From contig OZ024902.1 in assembly GCA_964017125.1 (NCBI GenBank), positions 32,092,618-32,156,617 on the forward strand: DNA of 64,000 nt. Direction: 5' to 3'. Shown in pieces: positions 50,901 through 62,030 of the stretch; position 1 is the first letter of the stretch; the number at the start of each line of letters is the position of its first letter. This stretch comes from Flabesymbios commensalis (lineage: Eukaryota > Annelida > Polychaeta > Terebellida > Flabelligeridae). Both the position numbers and the translations under genes were made by a program. The notes under the pieces are model-generated. The model searched no databases. It saw only the letters and a list, made by a program, of their open reading frames with translations, and was not told where the DNA came from.

Positions 50901-51352
50901 GTGGCAGAGTAATGAAAATTCTAGTTAAAGGCAAGGTTGAGACGGTCTCTTTAGATCGCGTTAAACCCGCACATCTTGAGTGCGAGCCTACGACAGGTAC
51001 GACAATACAGCGTAAAACGCCAAGCAAACCACGGAGATCGACGGCTACCTGGACATCTAGAAGGAATCCACAGGATCCACCTAGACCTGGTAGTGCGGAC
51101 ACTCCGACGTCCAACGGGACGAGAGTTAAAACGAAAAAGTCGACGGCAGTCAGAAGCAGTCAAAAATCGGCCACAGTCCCTAAGCAAATAGATGTTAAAG
51201 TCAACTTGTCTAACACAGACAATACTTATGTAGCGCCGCATTCGCGAGCCCCCGCTGTGTCCCGCGCTAACGGGAACGGCGGTGGTTTACGAACGTATTC
51301 CCGCATACCTTTCATCTACGGGGTAAAACCCCGGGTGCTGCTGACGTCGTAA
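47893..51352 (+). pseudogene. pol: pol region of the LTR element
   Basis: Domains in order: aspartic protease with [12 protein letters not shown] (about 48060-48100), reverse transcriptase with [31 protein letters not shown] and VYLDDLLV (about 48500-48990), RNase H with FSKKLNPAETRYSAFDREL and NTDHKPL (about 49500-49790), integrase with a zinc-binding segment, VDIVGPLP, TDRGAQFES and HPQSNGMVERFHR (about 50000-50600), and a basic tail. It overlaps the gag frame at the start, as the family does. Broken, so not expected to work. Confidence 0.9.
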
Positions 51353-51907
51353 TCGACTCGACCAAAAGCAAACATGCGAATATCGCTACTCGCGAAAAAA
51401 TTTCGACGGACCGCACAGTGCGAAGAACTAGAGTCGGACGAATAATCCAGACTCCTGCCCGATTCGTGCAGATGGTTCACGCCATAGTTGCGCCTAACGA
51501 CATCTATGGCGGGCCCAACCGCATACATCGTATTAACAATGTTTTTAAATTGTAAATGAATATGCCAGGCCTGGCAGCATTGTGTACAGATATATAAATG
51601 TAAAGACATTTTTTTTAGCAAGTTCATTGCTAAATTACGAATAGAAATTTATGTTAATTAAATGAATGGGTTGATCGCAGCTTGCAGCAAATGAATACAT
51701 ACATAAAGGACAGTTGGTGTTAAGAGGATGGGACAATTCACGTATAATGCTGCGATTTCAACCACCCACGCTGTAACCACACTCGCTATATTTTTTAAAA
51801 ACTATGCTTAGTTATAAGAGGTTACATATTTTTACAACCCCGCTACTTGCACGAAGCAGTCTCCTACACGTCAGTTGGGTCCTACGTTATCACTCACCCG
51901 GGGGTGA

Positions 51908-52352
51908 TGTAGGATCCTGACGTCGTTCAGTTAATGTGGCGGTTATCCCCGGCTTCTCGGACGCGAGAGGTTGTGGACGACCGCCTCGTTCCCGTACCTT
52001 GGTGACGGGTGCACACAATTGCAAAGTGTGCGGCCTTGGTATTTTTCCCGCACTTCAGGCGTTACACTCGGCGACTACGGACGTGCCGTAGTTCGCTCTC
52101 GCTAAGTCAGATAGGACGTGCCGTGCGCGGAGGTTGTGCTTTGCTGTTGCCAAATGTTAAACGAATAAACATGACAAGAGGAGAAAGAGTTTTCTGATTT
52201 GTTTGGAACCGTCGACTCGACGGAGGAGGAGGAAGTTTGAGTTTAAATGGTGAGATTGGGCAGATTCCCTCGTCGGCCATTGTGACCCCACACTAGAGGC
52301 TCCGACGGTCACTTTCAGGTACTCTCGGCACGAGGGGCTCCCCAATACACCA
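51908..52352 (+). repeat. 3' LTR
   Basis: 445 bases matching the 5' LTR, with a small internal length difference. A G-rich stretch (CCCGGGGGTGA) just before it could be the polypurine tract. Confidence 0.95.
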
Positions 52353-52416
52353 TATGTTTGCTTGTAACAAACAATTTCCATATGTTCAAATTAAATCATA
52401 TGGTGGCTGGCTGACT

Positions 52417-52710
52417 AAACATCAAAATGACGATTTTATTAAATAAAAAGTACTGATATCACGTTGTTATTGTCATAATCGTGTTCCTTAATATTGAAAA
52501 CATTATATTACACACCAAAATCATTAGAATGGGATACATATTGACAAAGTTATAGCGATTTACATCAAATAATAGCGTCAGTTGGCAGGCTAGACGTCAT
52601 TCCTGGGTTATTAAACTACATGTCTGTGTTTGTGCTGTTGGCTTGCTTGTAACAAACATTTGCCATCTATTCATTTTTTTGATAAGATATCTCATCTTGG
52701 CTGGCTGACT
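52417..52710 (+). repeat. extra end fragment of the HEEADT-family transposon
   Basis: Inverted match of 34921-35240, closing with TTGGCTGGCTGACT at 52710. It lies directly beside the terminus at 52416, so two same-facing ends sit next to each other. AGTAC follows it (52711-52715), compared with GTAC before the left end at 34921. Confidence 0.65.
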
Positions 52711-53089
52711 AGTACATCGTAAACAAGTATTGAATGAATGTTGGCCAGCACCGGCGATGGTGGTGAAAGAAATACACGTTGAAGATATATTTTAACTTGT
52801 CTTCTTTGTTCTTCCCAGAATTACATCAGAGATTTAAAAAATGAACAATTTCTGATCATATCCTAAACATTAAGGATTTTAGCCGATAAGGAAGACCAAT
52901 ACAGTGCTATGTTTAGAAAATATTAAGCCGATTTTTTGTTTACCACGCTCAAACAGACTTAAAGAATCATTCAGCTTCAAAACGCGCATGCCTGGGACGG
53001 TCAAGTGTAGGCCAACAGTAGCCTATTGAGTACAGATTGACGGCATTAATATAGCCACTGAACTGATTACAAGATACTACTCAAACGAG
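52711..53089. other. no gene seen
   Basis: AT-rich; GAATGTTGGCCAGCACCGGCG at about 52738 is a weak half of the palindromic-element motif. Confidence 0.4.
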
Positions 53090-53310
53090 ACATTGATCCA
53101 ATGCTGTTTTAATGTTAGGCCAACGTCTACGACGCTGGCCCAACATTGAACCAACATTAGATAAATGTACAATGTTTGAGAGAAAGTCCTTCTGCCCAGC
53201 AAACCAAGACATTTGTATGACATTTATGCAATGTCGGCCCAACGTCTTCGACGTTGGTCCAACATTGCATAAAGTCATACGAATGTTTTGTGTTTACTGG
53301 GTGACAATAC
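53090..53310. repeat. two palindromic elements of the CAACGTTGG family
   Basis: The second (about 53198-53305) is the best preserved: CCCAGCAAACCAAGACATTT, GTATGAC, ATGCAATGTCGGCCCAACGTC and then the near-perfect inverse, ending TTTGTGTTTACTGGGTGA. The first (about 53095-53165) has CAATGCTGTTTTAATG and GGCCAACGTCTACGACG. They form long hairpins with loops of a few bases and encode nothing; frames at 53081-53450 are by-products. Confidence 0.75.
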
Positions 53311-54837
53311 AAACTTGGTCAAGCAGTTTCCAAATCCCCGCAGTAATACAGTCAGTTTGTTTGCAAGTAGGCGACCAAGTAGGGGCAAAAGACAAGGGCT
53401 TTGAATTATTACTTCATAGATGTCGCTCAAGTATATATGAATTGCTGTGATTTGAGAGTTTGCTCTTAATGAGGCTTTGGGTATTAAACGCATATTTAGT
53501 ATTATTATTGAATAGGGCATTGGCTTACCCACCGGCACTATTGCCTTCTGGGGGACCCTTGTCCCGCGAATTTTGACAGTTGTCTACACCTTTAAAGCCG
53601 GGCCTCGGAGTTTGGGAACTCCTGTTCTAGTAATAAACTATGATATTTATATGAGATGATAGATGGAAATTCCCGGAAACGTATATTATTCAGGGCAAAA
53701 AATTTAAAATGGTTGCTAAAATGTAAAGTTATATCAAGCAGGATCACTATCGTGCAAGATTTTAAGGTAAATATAATTTGGATGAAGTGGTCTATGTTTA
53801 GTCTGAATATAATTACCTGTCACTCTTTTTCTAAATGTTCTATGGAAATGGTTGTTGTTTGGCTAAATGTAAAAGTGGGTTTCATAGCTTGAACATGCTA
53901 AACTTAGGCGAACGTGTCTGTTTTATTGATCAGAGACCAGAACATAATTTGCTGGATCGTTAATAGCCCGTATCAAATTTTATATAATATTTAGACCCAT
54001 TATTGATGCATTTTGCCTCCATCACCAACATTATATAAGCTCCCCCATATCTTGATCGTAGCCATGTCATGTATTTCCGCCCGTAACTCTCTCATCACGC
54101 GGCATGGATTAAATAATCCCTTCCCAATGCAAATGACCAGGATAGACAATTTAAAGCCGGTGTAATACCCCCCCCCCCCCCGTTCAAGTTACCCCGGGTG
54201 TAATATTAAACTAGTTTCAAGTTACCCCCTCTAGTGTCAAATTACCAAACTCAATTTTACCGGGCTAACTTTCAATGATAACAATAGAATATATTTTATA
54301 TTTTCATCACATTGGCATTGGGAGGGACCTTTTTTTTTAAAAAAAAGTTTAATTTCCGGAAGTATAAACTCTTTTACCTCTGGGGCAACTAACGAAAAAA
54401 ATATGTTAACAATGTTCATTTTCTCATAACCATTTATGTCAACTATATGTCAACTAACGAGAACAACTCTTACCGCGATGTCCCGAAACACTTTAATCTT
54501 CATATAACCCGATGACTCCTATGGAAACCGATATCAAAAATTGTTTGCGCGAGGTCTTGCAACACTTAAATCACCATGCAACAATTTGATTTTTAAGGCA
54601 ACTAGCGAAAAAGAAACTATTATTAGTACGGTGTCAGGAAACACTGTAATCTCCATATAACCTTATGACCTCTTGGGTCAACTGGCAAAACATAGTCTCG
54701 TGGTGTCATTGTTATCGACAGATTTATCTATTGCAGATGTAAAGTTGGCCATGTTTCCACCTGTAATAAAGACTGGTACAAAACTGTCTATTTTTGCAGA
54801 ACTGTATAATTATTTTAAGTGATAAAATAACAACAAA
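53311..54837. other. no gene seen
   Basis: AT-rich, with a C homopolymer at about 54170-54181. Around 54350-54740 the phrases AACTAACGAAAAA, ATGTC(C/A)NGAAACACT and ATAACCNNATGAC recur, a weak repeat of about 170 bases. Confidence 0.4.
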
Positions 54838-54930
54838 TTGAGCTTAAGACGTTAATGCAGATGACCAGGGAACTTAAGAGGGTAATCCAGATAACGTTGA
54901 AGCTTAAGGGGTTAATGCAGATGATATACA
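54838..54930. repeat. minisatellite, about 33 bp unit, three copies
   Basis: GAGCTTAAGACGTTAATGCAG, GAACTTAAGAGGGTAATCCAG and GAAGCTTAAGGGGTTAATGC follow one another, each with CAGATGA/CAGATAA. Confidence 0.7.
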
Positions 54931-57330
54931 CATATACCTATACCTTGCCCGTATCCTTACCACATTAGCAACGCTAGTCATCTATGACATCACACCCACA
55001 TTTCCAGCGCATACATAAACGGTATTAAACGTTAGACCCTGCGTTAGACCCTTAATTGGACAAATTTATACAGTATTCATAATATTATTTATATTCCTAG
55101 ACTATAATAAATGATAAATATGCTGCTAGATTTTGATTGCGTCTTTAAACACAAAGATTTGATTGAACTATTTTTAATTTACAGCAGTTCGGTCGTTTTG
55201 CTTCACTGTATATTAGTTAGCAAACGCCACCCTCCGCAATATTTCGCTTGGTAGATAGCAAATTGGCGATTTTGTTATTGTAAAATCAATCTTCAATAGA
55301 CATTATATGATTAATCATCAATATTAAATCTGAATATACACTTAACAATAACTACACTTTAACAATAAGTCGTTTTACTTAAACATGTTAAGCAATGTCA
55401 GGCTTTACCATGATAACAACCTTCCAATCACACAAACAACATAATTTAAAAACAATTAAAACGATTTAACTGTAACGTTTATTAACTGAAAAAACTAACC
55501 ATACATTATGTCTTATGTATTATTGACACACGCATGTCCATCCTTGCGACAAATTAGTGCAAAATTAAATGCAGCATCATTAGAACCACATCGTCTGTCA
55601 CACTTTTCAGTGGATCTGAAAAAAACCCTAATTTATTTATTTAGATGGAAGACGAACCCCATAATGTATTCAAATAATTAAATTGAAGTAGGCCTTTTTC
55701 TTTAGCGCCTAACTCATCAGAGTTGAGAGGCGCCACGATTCAAATCGAGGTTCAAGGAGTGTCCAAATCAAAGCATGGTCATCAACAAGATGCCGGGCAG
55801 TAATAGAGCTAGTTTGGACAAGTCAAAGCAAATAAAAATTAATGTGTTCTTGTTATTTTTCGTTGACCTAATCGCTGTTGTTTTTCTTATATCAACAGAT
55901 GAGATATTCCAGAGAGTATAGTGCAGCAGCAAGTATCAATAACAGAGCTTGGTTTTCATGCCACTGGGCCCAAAAAGTAACATTTGTTCTTATCTCTAAA
56001 ATAATCATTGGAGAATCTAGTTCACGAAACCATCAGCTGTCAAAAGTGCGTGCGATTTGCATATGACGCCATTTTTCGATATGGCCGCAATTAGCTTATT
56101 GACACGATTAAGTGGTCATATCTAAAAACTATGGGTACTGTGCACGCTTTCTCCACCAGGACTCTCCATGATTGGGTAACATTTTGTTCCAAAATCTCAA
56201 CTGAGTCGGAATCAACATGTTAACACTTGATATGTTGGGGCGAAATTTCCATATAGCCGATTTTCAGAATGGCCGCCATCCAAAGTACCGAAATCTTCTG
56301 AAATACATCATGGATGATATATTGCTTATTATCTAATTTAAAATATGGCTTTTGTGTCTGATATCATGCATTTTCAAATACAGGAGTTAATTAAGAATTA
56401 ATTAAGAATTAATTCTTGCGATTGCCAAATTATATTATGTTTGTGTAAAATACAAGATGACAAGCAAAAATTATGAAAAATCTAAAAACGTAAAAATGCA
56501 AAGTTATATTATCACGACCTTCCGCGAGGGGTATCATTTCGTTCAAGAACCTCTCTTGGGTCAGAATCAGCCTGTTAACATGTGCTATGTAAGGAACTAA
56601 ATTTCTTAAATCATAATGGTCACCATCAAAATTACAGATCTAAATATCATTATATGCTTAAATGATCATATAGTTACATGTATTAGTTTTTAATCTGCCA
56701 AGAAGATGTTCCTGTGGCTAATCATGCATTTGCATAGGTGGGATGATAGGGCTTGGTGGGTTATTGAGAGTGTTTTACTTCACTCGCAAAAGGGGTTCTT
56801 GGCATGTCTGGGAGATTCACCCCCAGATATACCCAGAGACTCGGAGACTTGGGTTCAGCTATACAAAACACAGCTTCGCTATCCTCGGGTCGGATAGTAA
56901 CCAGAGTAACAATACCAGAGAGTAACTCCATTCATCCCACTTGAGAGATCTAATGTCAAACTATCTATTGCCGCTAGTTTAAGGCCTTAACCACGACCAA
57001 CCCCAGTGCCTGCTCAGATGCGGGAGCTGTGTGCACATTGGCACTGCTGCTCAGCGGAGGAATTAGGGTATACCACTGGCAAACTATACGAAAAATTATA
57101 GCCAGACAGCATCCCTTGGATAATTGCTGTAGACTAGAGCTTTGGCCACTATGTTTTTTTCTTTGTTTTAGATGGGCGCGCCATTAGATTTAGGCCGCGG
57201 ATTACCCAGTGCGCGCATTGGATTGTTGCCGATTTCCGAAGAAAAACATTCCGAAAAAACAGGTTTATTTCTAAAGATAACAAAATATTTTTCCAGCTAT
57301 TTTTTTTTGCCTGTATTTTTAAAATAGATC
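54931..57330. other. no gene seen
   Basis: AT-rich. Short frames (55878-56066, 56706-56925) match nothing known. Words of the ATGGCCGCC type occur at about 56082 and 56272, like those of the foldback arms. Confidence 0.45.
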
Positions 57331-57334
57331 AAAT

Positions 57335-57480
57335 GTTGTTTTTTATTTCGTCGCCCTCATTACCTTTTACAGAAATTTGTCCAATGTTTTTTTTTAATTG
57401 GTCGCCCTCATTAACTTTTCCAAAAAAATGTTCAATGTATTTTTTTCTTAAATGTTTTTTTTCCGCCCTCCCTCATTAGA
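57335..57480. repeat. short tandem repeat, about 65 bp, rich in T
   Basis: TCGCCCTCATTA plus a T-rich stretch occurs at about 57350, 57403 and, altered, 57463. Confidence 0.5.
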
Positions 57481-57537
57481 TTTTGGATTTTTTCTGCTCT
57501 AAAACACAGAAGTAAAATATGTGTTAACATATGACAA

Positions 57538-58090
57538 AATGGCGTTAAAAGACGACGAAGAGGCGTTACATGGCGACGGCAGGGTTTTAAATGGTGATGG
57601 AAAAGTATGAGAAGGTAATGGATATGTGTCAAAAGCCACGGGAAGGCGTTAATATGCCATAGGGAGGTGCTAAACGGCGATGGGGAAGAAATAAAAGTTA
57701 ACACAGGGGCGTTCAATGGCGATGGGAAGACGAGGGAGAGAGGTTTGAGTGCGACTAGACGACGTTGAAGGGTAACCGAGGGGCGCTGAACGGCGACAGG
57801 TAGGCGTCAAAGGTCAATGTGGGGGTGTTAAAGAGCCACAACGGCGTTAAAGGCACTAGAGAGGCATTAAAGGTCGAGGAAAAGGTGTTCCAGGGTACCA
57901 ACGAAGTGTGAAAGAGCGACGGAGAGGAGAACTGAAGTTAGATGGCGATTGGGAGGTGCAAAGGCCGACGTGAAAGCCTCAATGGGTGATGAAGATGCAC
58001 AACAAGATATGAAAAACTCATCTCCATCAAGGGCAGCGGCCTTGAAGAGCAACAAAAAAACGGTTAATGGCGACAGAGAGGCGTTAAGTT
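57538..58090. repeat. degenerate minisatellite, about 24 bp unit
   Basis: Variants of GGCGTTAAATGGCGACGGGGA recur through about 550 bases (for example 57541, 57563, 57643, 57710, 57783, 57843, 58080). The region is purine-rich, with many GGCG and TTAAA words. Frames read through it are by-products. Confidence 0.6.
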
Positions 58091-58401
58091 ATATTGATAA
58101 CATTATTGATCACGTTATTTCTTGAGAAAATTATATGTCTGAAAGCGAAATTTGCGTTTTACGTCAACACTACGTTTTACGTCAAAATTCAAGAGAGTTG
58201 TTAAGCTAATGTTATTTAGTGGCTTAAGTCAGTGTCAGGAAAAAAATGGTTTTATACGCCAGGTAGCCATATTTGACTAAGCCACCAAACTTGTTGAAAT
58301 GTCCATTTGCTTCTTAGATAAGTGGCATCCAAATTATGGTTGTCAAGCAATCAAACATTAATCTTAACCGAGGCTTAATTAACTTCACAATGTTCATATA
58401 C
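58091..58401. other. no gene seen
   Basis: Contains CCAAATTATGGTTGTCAAGC (about 58330), which recurs as CCAAATGCTGGTGGTCAATC at about 58935, both before an AACCGAGGCTTA/AACAGAGGCTTA word, so a diverged dispersed repeat is present. Confidence 0.45.
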
Positions 58402-58405
58402 ATAC

Positions 58406-58481
58406 CGTCGCCTCGGAGCTAAAGGATCCTATCTGCCACTCTGACGAGTGTCAGATAGGATCCTTTAGCTCCGAGGCGACG
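58406..58481. repeat. near-perfect 76-base palindrome
   Basis: Arms of about 36 bases (CGTCGCCTCGGAGCTAAAGG onwards) pair with one mismatch around a four-base loop. ATAC lies on each side (58402-58405 and 58482-58485), possibly a 4-bp target duplication. GC-rich in an AT-rich setting. Confidence 0.85.
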
Positions 58482-58485
58482 ATAC

Positions 58486-61400
58486 AGTCAACCCTTACAA
58501 CCCTGAAATAGTTTTGTGTAAACCACGGAGAAGTCTTTTTTTTTAATTTGAAATCACCATAAATGTCTTAGTTAGCTTTTCTAGCTTTGCTTAAATATCA
58601 ATGGTCTGCGTCTACGGCCATTATAAATATTTTAGTGGGATTCGACATTACACGTCACAATCTGACGTTTTTTGACGTCAGACTTCGACGTCTTAAGTCA
58701 GCATTGAAAGGGTTATTTTGTATTGATCATAACTGTCAAAAGGATGTGTACCTGTTTATAATTAAGGAGCTGGCTTGCGGCAGGTGATAGATGTCTCCTC
58801 AATAATTGCATTAATCCTTAATATATAGGGCTATCTATTATTAGGATTGAAAAATAAAGATTCCAAAGTGTAATTATTCCAACACGTTTATCGACAACTA
58901 AGCCATTTATTTACATTAAATTCACAAGTGGCATCCAAATGCTGGTGGTCAATCAATCAAACAATAACAGAGGCTTAGTATTAAACACCCACTGCATAGA
59001 CAATTTAAAACAAAGTGAATTTGGAAGGCGTGAAGCCATGGTCATATTCAGCCACATCGTTCGAATATATAATCGTCAGGTAAGATGATGGGTCAAAATT
59101 ATGCTCACATTGGGTCAATGCATTGTAAACATTTTGGTGAGGAAGCTATTTTTTGTTTTCTATCTATTTGAACCTGAACTTATTATAACTAATTTGCTTT
59201 TGTATTCATAGATAGACATATTTGATTAACTATTTACAGAGAATTTGTACAAAGCAATTTTAAACTTATTTGGTCTGCAGACTCTTTTAATATCCACTGT
59301 GACCGATAACAGTACAGTCTGGTTCCAAATTAGAAAAAAACTCTAGTTGAACAATTCGGAGCTGCTGAATCCGAATATGCTATATACCAAGATACATTTT
59401 CAGTAAAAGCTTTGAAATTGCGGAAAAACAAAATCTCAACAATCATTCAATTGATGAAACACTGTCAATGTCTCACTATTTTATATATTTCACTATCAGT
59501 CATATCACCAGAATTTAATAGTAGTTCAATATGCTGATTTTCTTTTAAATATGCAAATTTAAGCCGCTATTAACGGAAAATGTTCACTAATTTGTAGAAA
59601 CTTTGCAACCGTTATATCCCAGTCACACAAACACCGCGCACAGCCCATGCCTTGGGTGACAAAAATGAGAGCAGTGCGTCGTTGAGGGTCCAAGAATTTT
59701 GCGGGTGTTGAAAATACCTAGCGAATTTCTGACGAATATACAGTGTGTTAAAAATAAATCAGGCGCATAAATCAGCGAATATACAGCGTTTGCTAAGGCG
59801 CTGCGCGCTAACACGGCGATAAAGTTAACGAATGCACAGTTAATAATTATACGTTATGTTCGCTAGACATGCGTACGTTAGATGGGCGCTATCTTCACGC
59901 TCAGTGTCGTCGTTTGTTGGGTATTTTTTGATCTAAGACTCAGTCACATAATAGTCGAGGCACGATCGACGCACTAAAAATTGAAACAGTTTTTTCATGT
60001 AGCTCAAAGTGGCGCTGGGCACTCGCCGGCTATTCGCCCAGCGTTCGAGGAACAGGCTGTGAATGTGCTATTTCTGCAGCTTAACCCTTAGAACTCTGAA
60101 GAACGACATTTAATTTTTAATCATTTGAGGTGGGGTTTCACACGATACACCGCTATAAGTGAAAAAAATGTTTTGTATATGTCTAAATTAAGTCAAAACA
60201 TATAATGTTATCCATAACATATAGGACACATTTTTTCTTTTAAACCTGGTTACATACATACTGAACAACTTTTCTATAATCGTAGAGAAAAGTTTGTTTA
60301 AAATAAAGTGGTTAAATAATGTCACCAAAGCCATATCTTTATTTAAATTATGCACCGCAGTATACTCCGATCATCATAATATTGGTAATATTAGTAATAA
60401 TGTTATTTCATGACAATATAGCATTTTAAAAGAACTTTCCCCAATGGAAAAAAAATTGTGAATATTTGTGAACAAATGTGATGTTTCAGTTTGATAACTG
60501 TGAGAGATAATTTGTTTCTAATGTTTTATGATAGATGACATTTTCCCTTTTTAGCTGATGAAATATGACACTGGCCCTAATAATTACCAAATGCTCCGTC
60601 ATTCGTAAATACCTTCATTATTTCATGTTCTAGTTGTAGATAAGTACAGAAGAACTCAGATCGCAAGAATAACATTGGGTCTTCTCAGATTATTTTTTGT
60701 CATTTAAAAATGTTTTTACTAAATTTATGATTTGTTTGACAAAACAGGTCATTAGTTTGTCATTCTTTAAATATATTATAATCCTGAGTGCAATTCGTCT
60801 GAGGAATAAATTCTATAACTGCTGGATTTATATTGTTTTATAAAGCAAGCTAGATGTACTCCCACTTACATATTGCATGAAGCGTTTCGTTTTGCTGGGT
60901 ATTCAGGTACATAAAAAACGCAATCAATCCAAAGAACCACAATATCAATAGCAGTTGCGAGCATCATCATTTCACGGTTGACACACCACCCTAGCATTAA
61001 CAGAAAACGGCTTGTGAAATTTGCATATTGAATTAAAAATATTGAAAAATTATATCCCAAATAAAGAAATATAATTTAACAATTCAGCACAAAATGTTCC
61101 GCTGTGCGAACGGGGTTATTTAGTTTCCCTTGATTTTTAGAATGAATGTCAAAATCCAATTTGGCATATAGCAGATCCAATTTGCATAATACACGTTGTA
61201 TAACTTACTAGAGAATAATACAAATAGATTCAAGTCGGTTGTGGACCAGTGACTTAACTTAACGCCATAAAATAATTATGCAATACACATTCTCTAATGA
61301 TCATTCCCCAATGAAAATATCTTTATCCTGTTCGTGAAACGTAATAGCAATATTGTGTTATTATCTGCAGTAGCAAATCTATTCAAAATTTGTCAAAACA

Positions 61401-61829
61401 TGCATCCAGAGACGTTCATCGACATTAAAAATGTGGGCATGGACACTTTGTTCACCGCCCTATTATACACGATTGGGTAGTATATATACAAACTTCTCTG
61501 ATGGCGGCTAAAATTTGACTTATGTAATGCTTAGCGGTTTAAGAGCTAAGTCAGAGTATCTAGATGAAATTGCAAAAATCATAAAACCTAAGAATTTGAA
61601 ACGTACGTGCATTGTTAATGTATTTTCATCATTGACACTTTTTGGCGAAATTCTTTTCTCGTTCCAACTTGATCAATTTATTTTTATAAATCTCTAAGTT
61701 AAAGCCATTATCTCGGAAAAAAATCGTTGAAATAAAGATGGATACATTAACAAAATATATATTTGTGTTGGATGAGTGAAAAAATGTGACTATTTCAATA
61801 TGGTATTTTCTATAATAGTAGGTAAATTT

Positions 61830-61830
<1 letters not shown>
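58486..61830. other. no gene seen; upstream of the GRDP-like exon
   Basis: Long AT-rich intergenic DNA without supported genes. 59600-60060 is less AT-rich and has repeated GCGAAT(A/T)(T/C) and CACAG words, but no frame above 63 codons. Upstream non-coding exons or a promoter of the GRDP-like gene may lie here; I cannot place them. Confidence 0.45.

Positions 61831-61832
<2 letters not shown>

Positions 61833-61876
<44 letters not shown>
61833..61876. repeat. (TA)n microsatellite
   Basis: About 22 uninterrupted TA units some 150 bases upstream of the GRDP-like start codon. Confidence 0.95.
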
Positions 61877-61880
<4 letters not shown>

Positions 61881-62030
61881 TGTGGCATTTATCAATGATT
61901 ACACAGTTGTACCGCACATGAAAAGAAGAAGTAGTTGAATTTCCATAGTCGAGATAATAAACACATTCGACAGGGTCGTAGTGACAATAACATTAGAAGA
62001 AGCTGCGGGACTGCACGTAATATACACAAG

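Larger units (their letters stand above)
44169..52352 (+). mobile_element. Ty3/gypsy LTR retrotransposon, CsRn1-like (fossil)
   Basis: Complete in outline: two LTRs, a primer-binding site, a gag region and a pol region in the order protease, reverse transcriptase, RNase H, integrase, which is the Ty3/gypsy order. A 6-base duplication TATGTT flanks it (44163-44168, 52353-52358). The LTRs begin TG and end CA and differ at roughly nine positions by eye plus one small length difference, about 2 percent, so the insertion is fairly young. The coding part is broken at about three or four places. No envelope gene is seen. It inserted into the right terminal repeat of the HEEADT-family transposon. Confidence 0.93.
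34921..52416 (-). mobile_element. candidate DNA transposon carrying a HEEADT-family gene, with three nested insertions
   Basis: The left end is AGTCAGCCAGCCAACATATG at 34921; the right end is its inverted counterpart CATATGGTGGCTGGCTGACT ending at 52416. Similarity of the two ends continues inwards as an inverted repeat of about 200-250 bases: GTTTGCTACAAGCAAAC versus TGCTTGTAACAAACA, and GACAAAGCTATA..GGCGGCCATATTGC versus AACAAAGTTATA..TCGGCCATTTTG at 43990-44070. The right repeat is interrupted by the Ty3-like element. The gene between them reads on the minus strand: N-terminal half 41870-43640, C-terminal half 35402-36440. A foldback, a LINE and the Ty3-like element account for about 13.6 kb, leaving about 3.9 kb of original element. 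I find no convincing target duplication (GTAC left, AAAC right). That this gene family is mobile is inference from the terminal repeats and the multiple copies. Confidence 0.55.

Noticed and set aside
50869-51241. Minus-strand frames over the end of the pol region
   Set aside because: Shadows of the pol frame.
58406-58481. Transcription terminator or microRNA precursor
   Set aside because: Perfect pairing with a four-base loop and possible flanking duplication fits a palindromic insertion better; no U tract, no typical precursor bulges or loop.
61935-62030. Upstream extension of the GRDP-like frame
   Set aside because: It would start at TTG right after a stop codon and the residues do not look conserved; the first ATG at 62031 has a good context.
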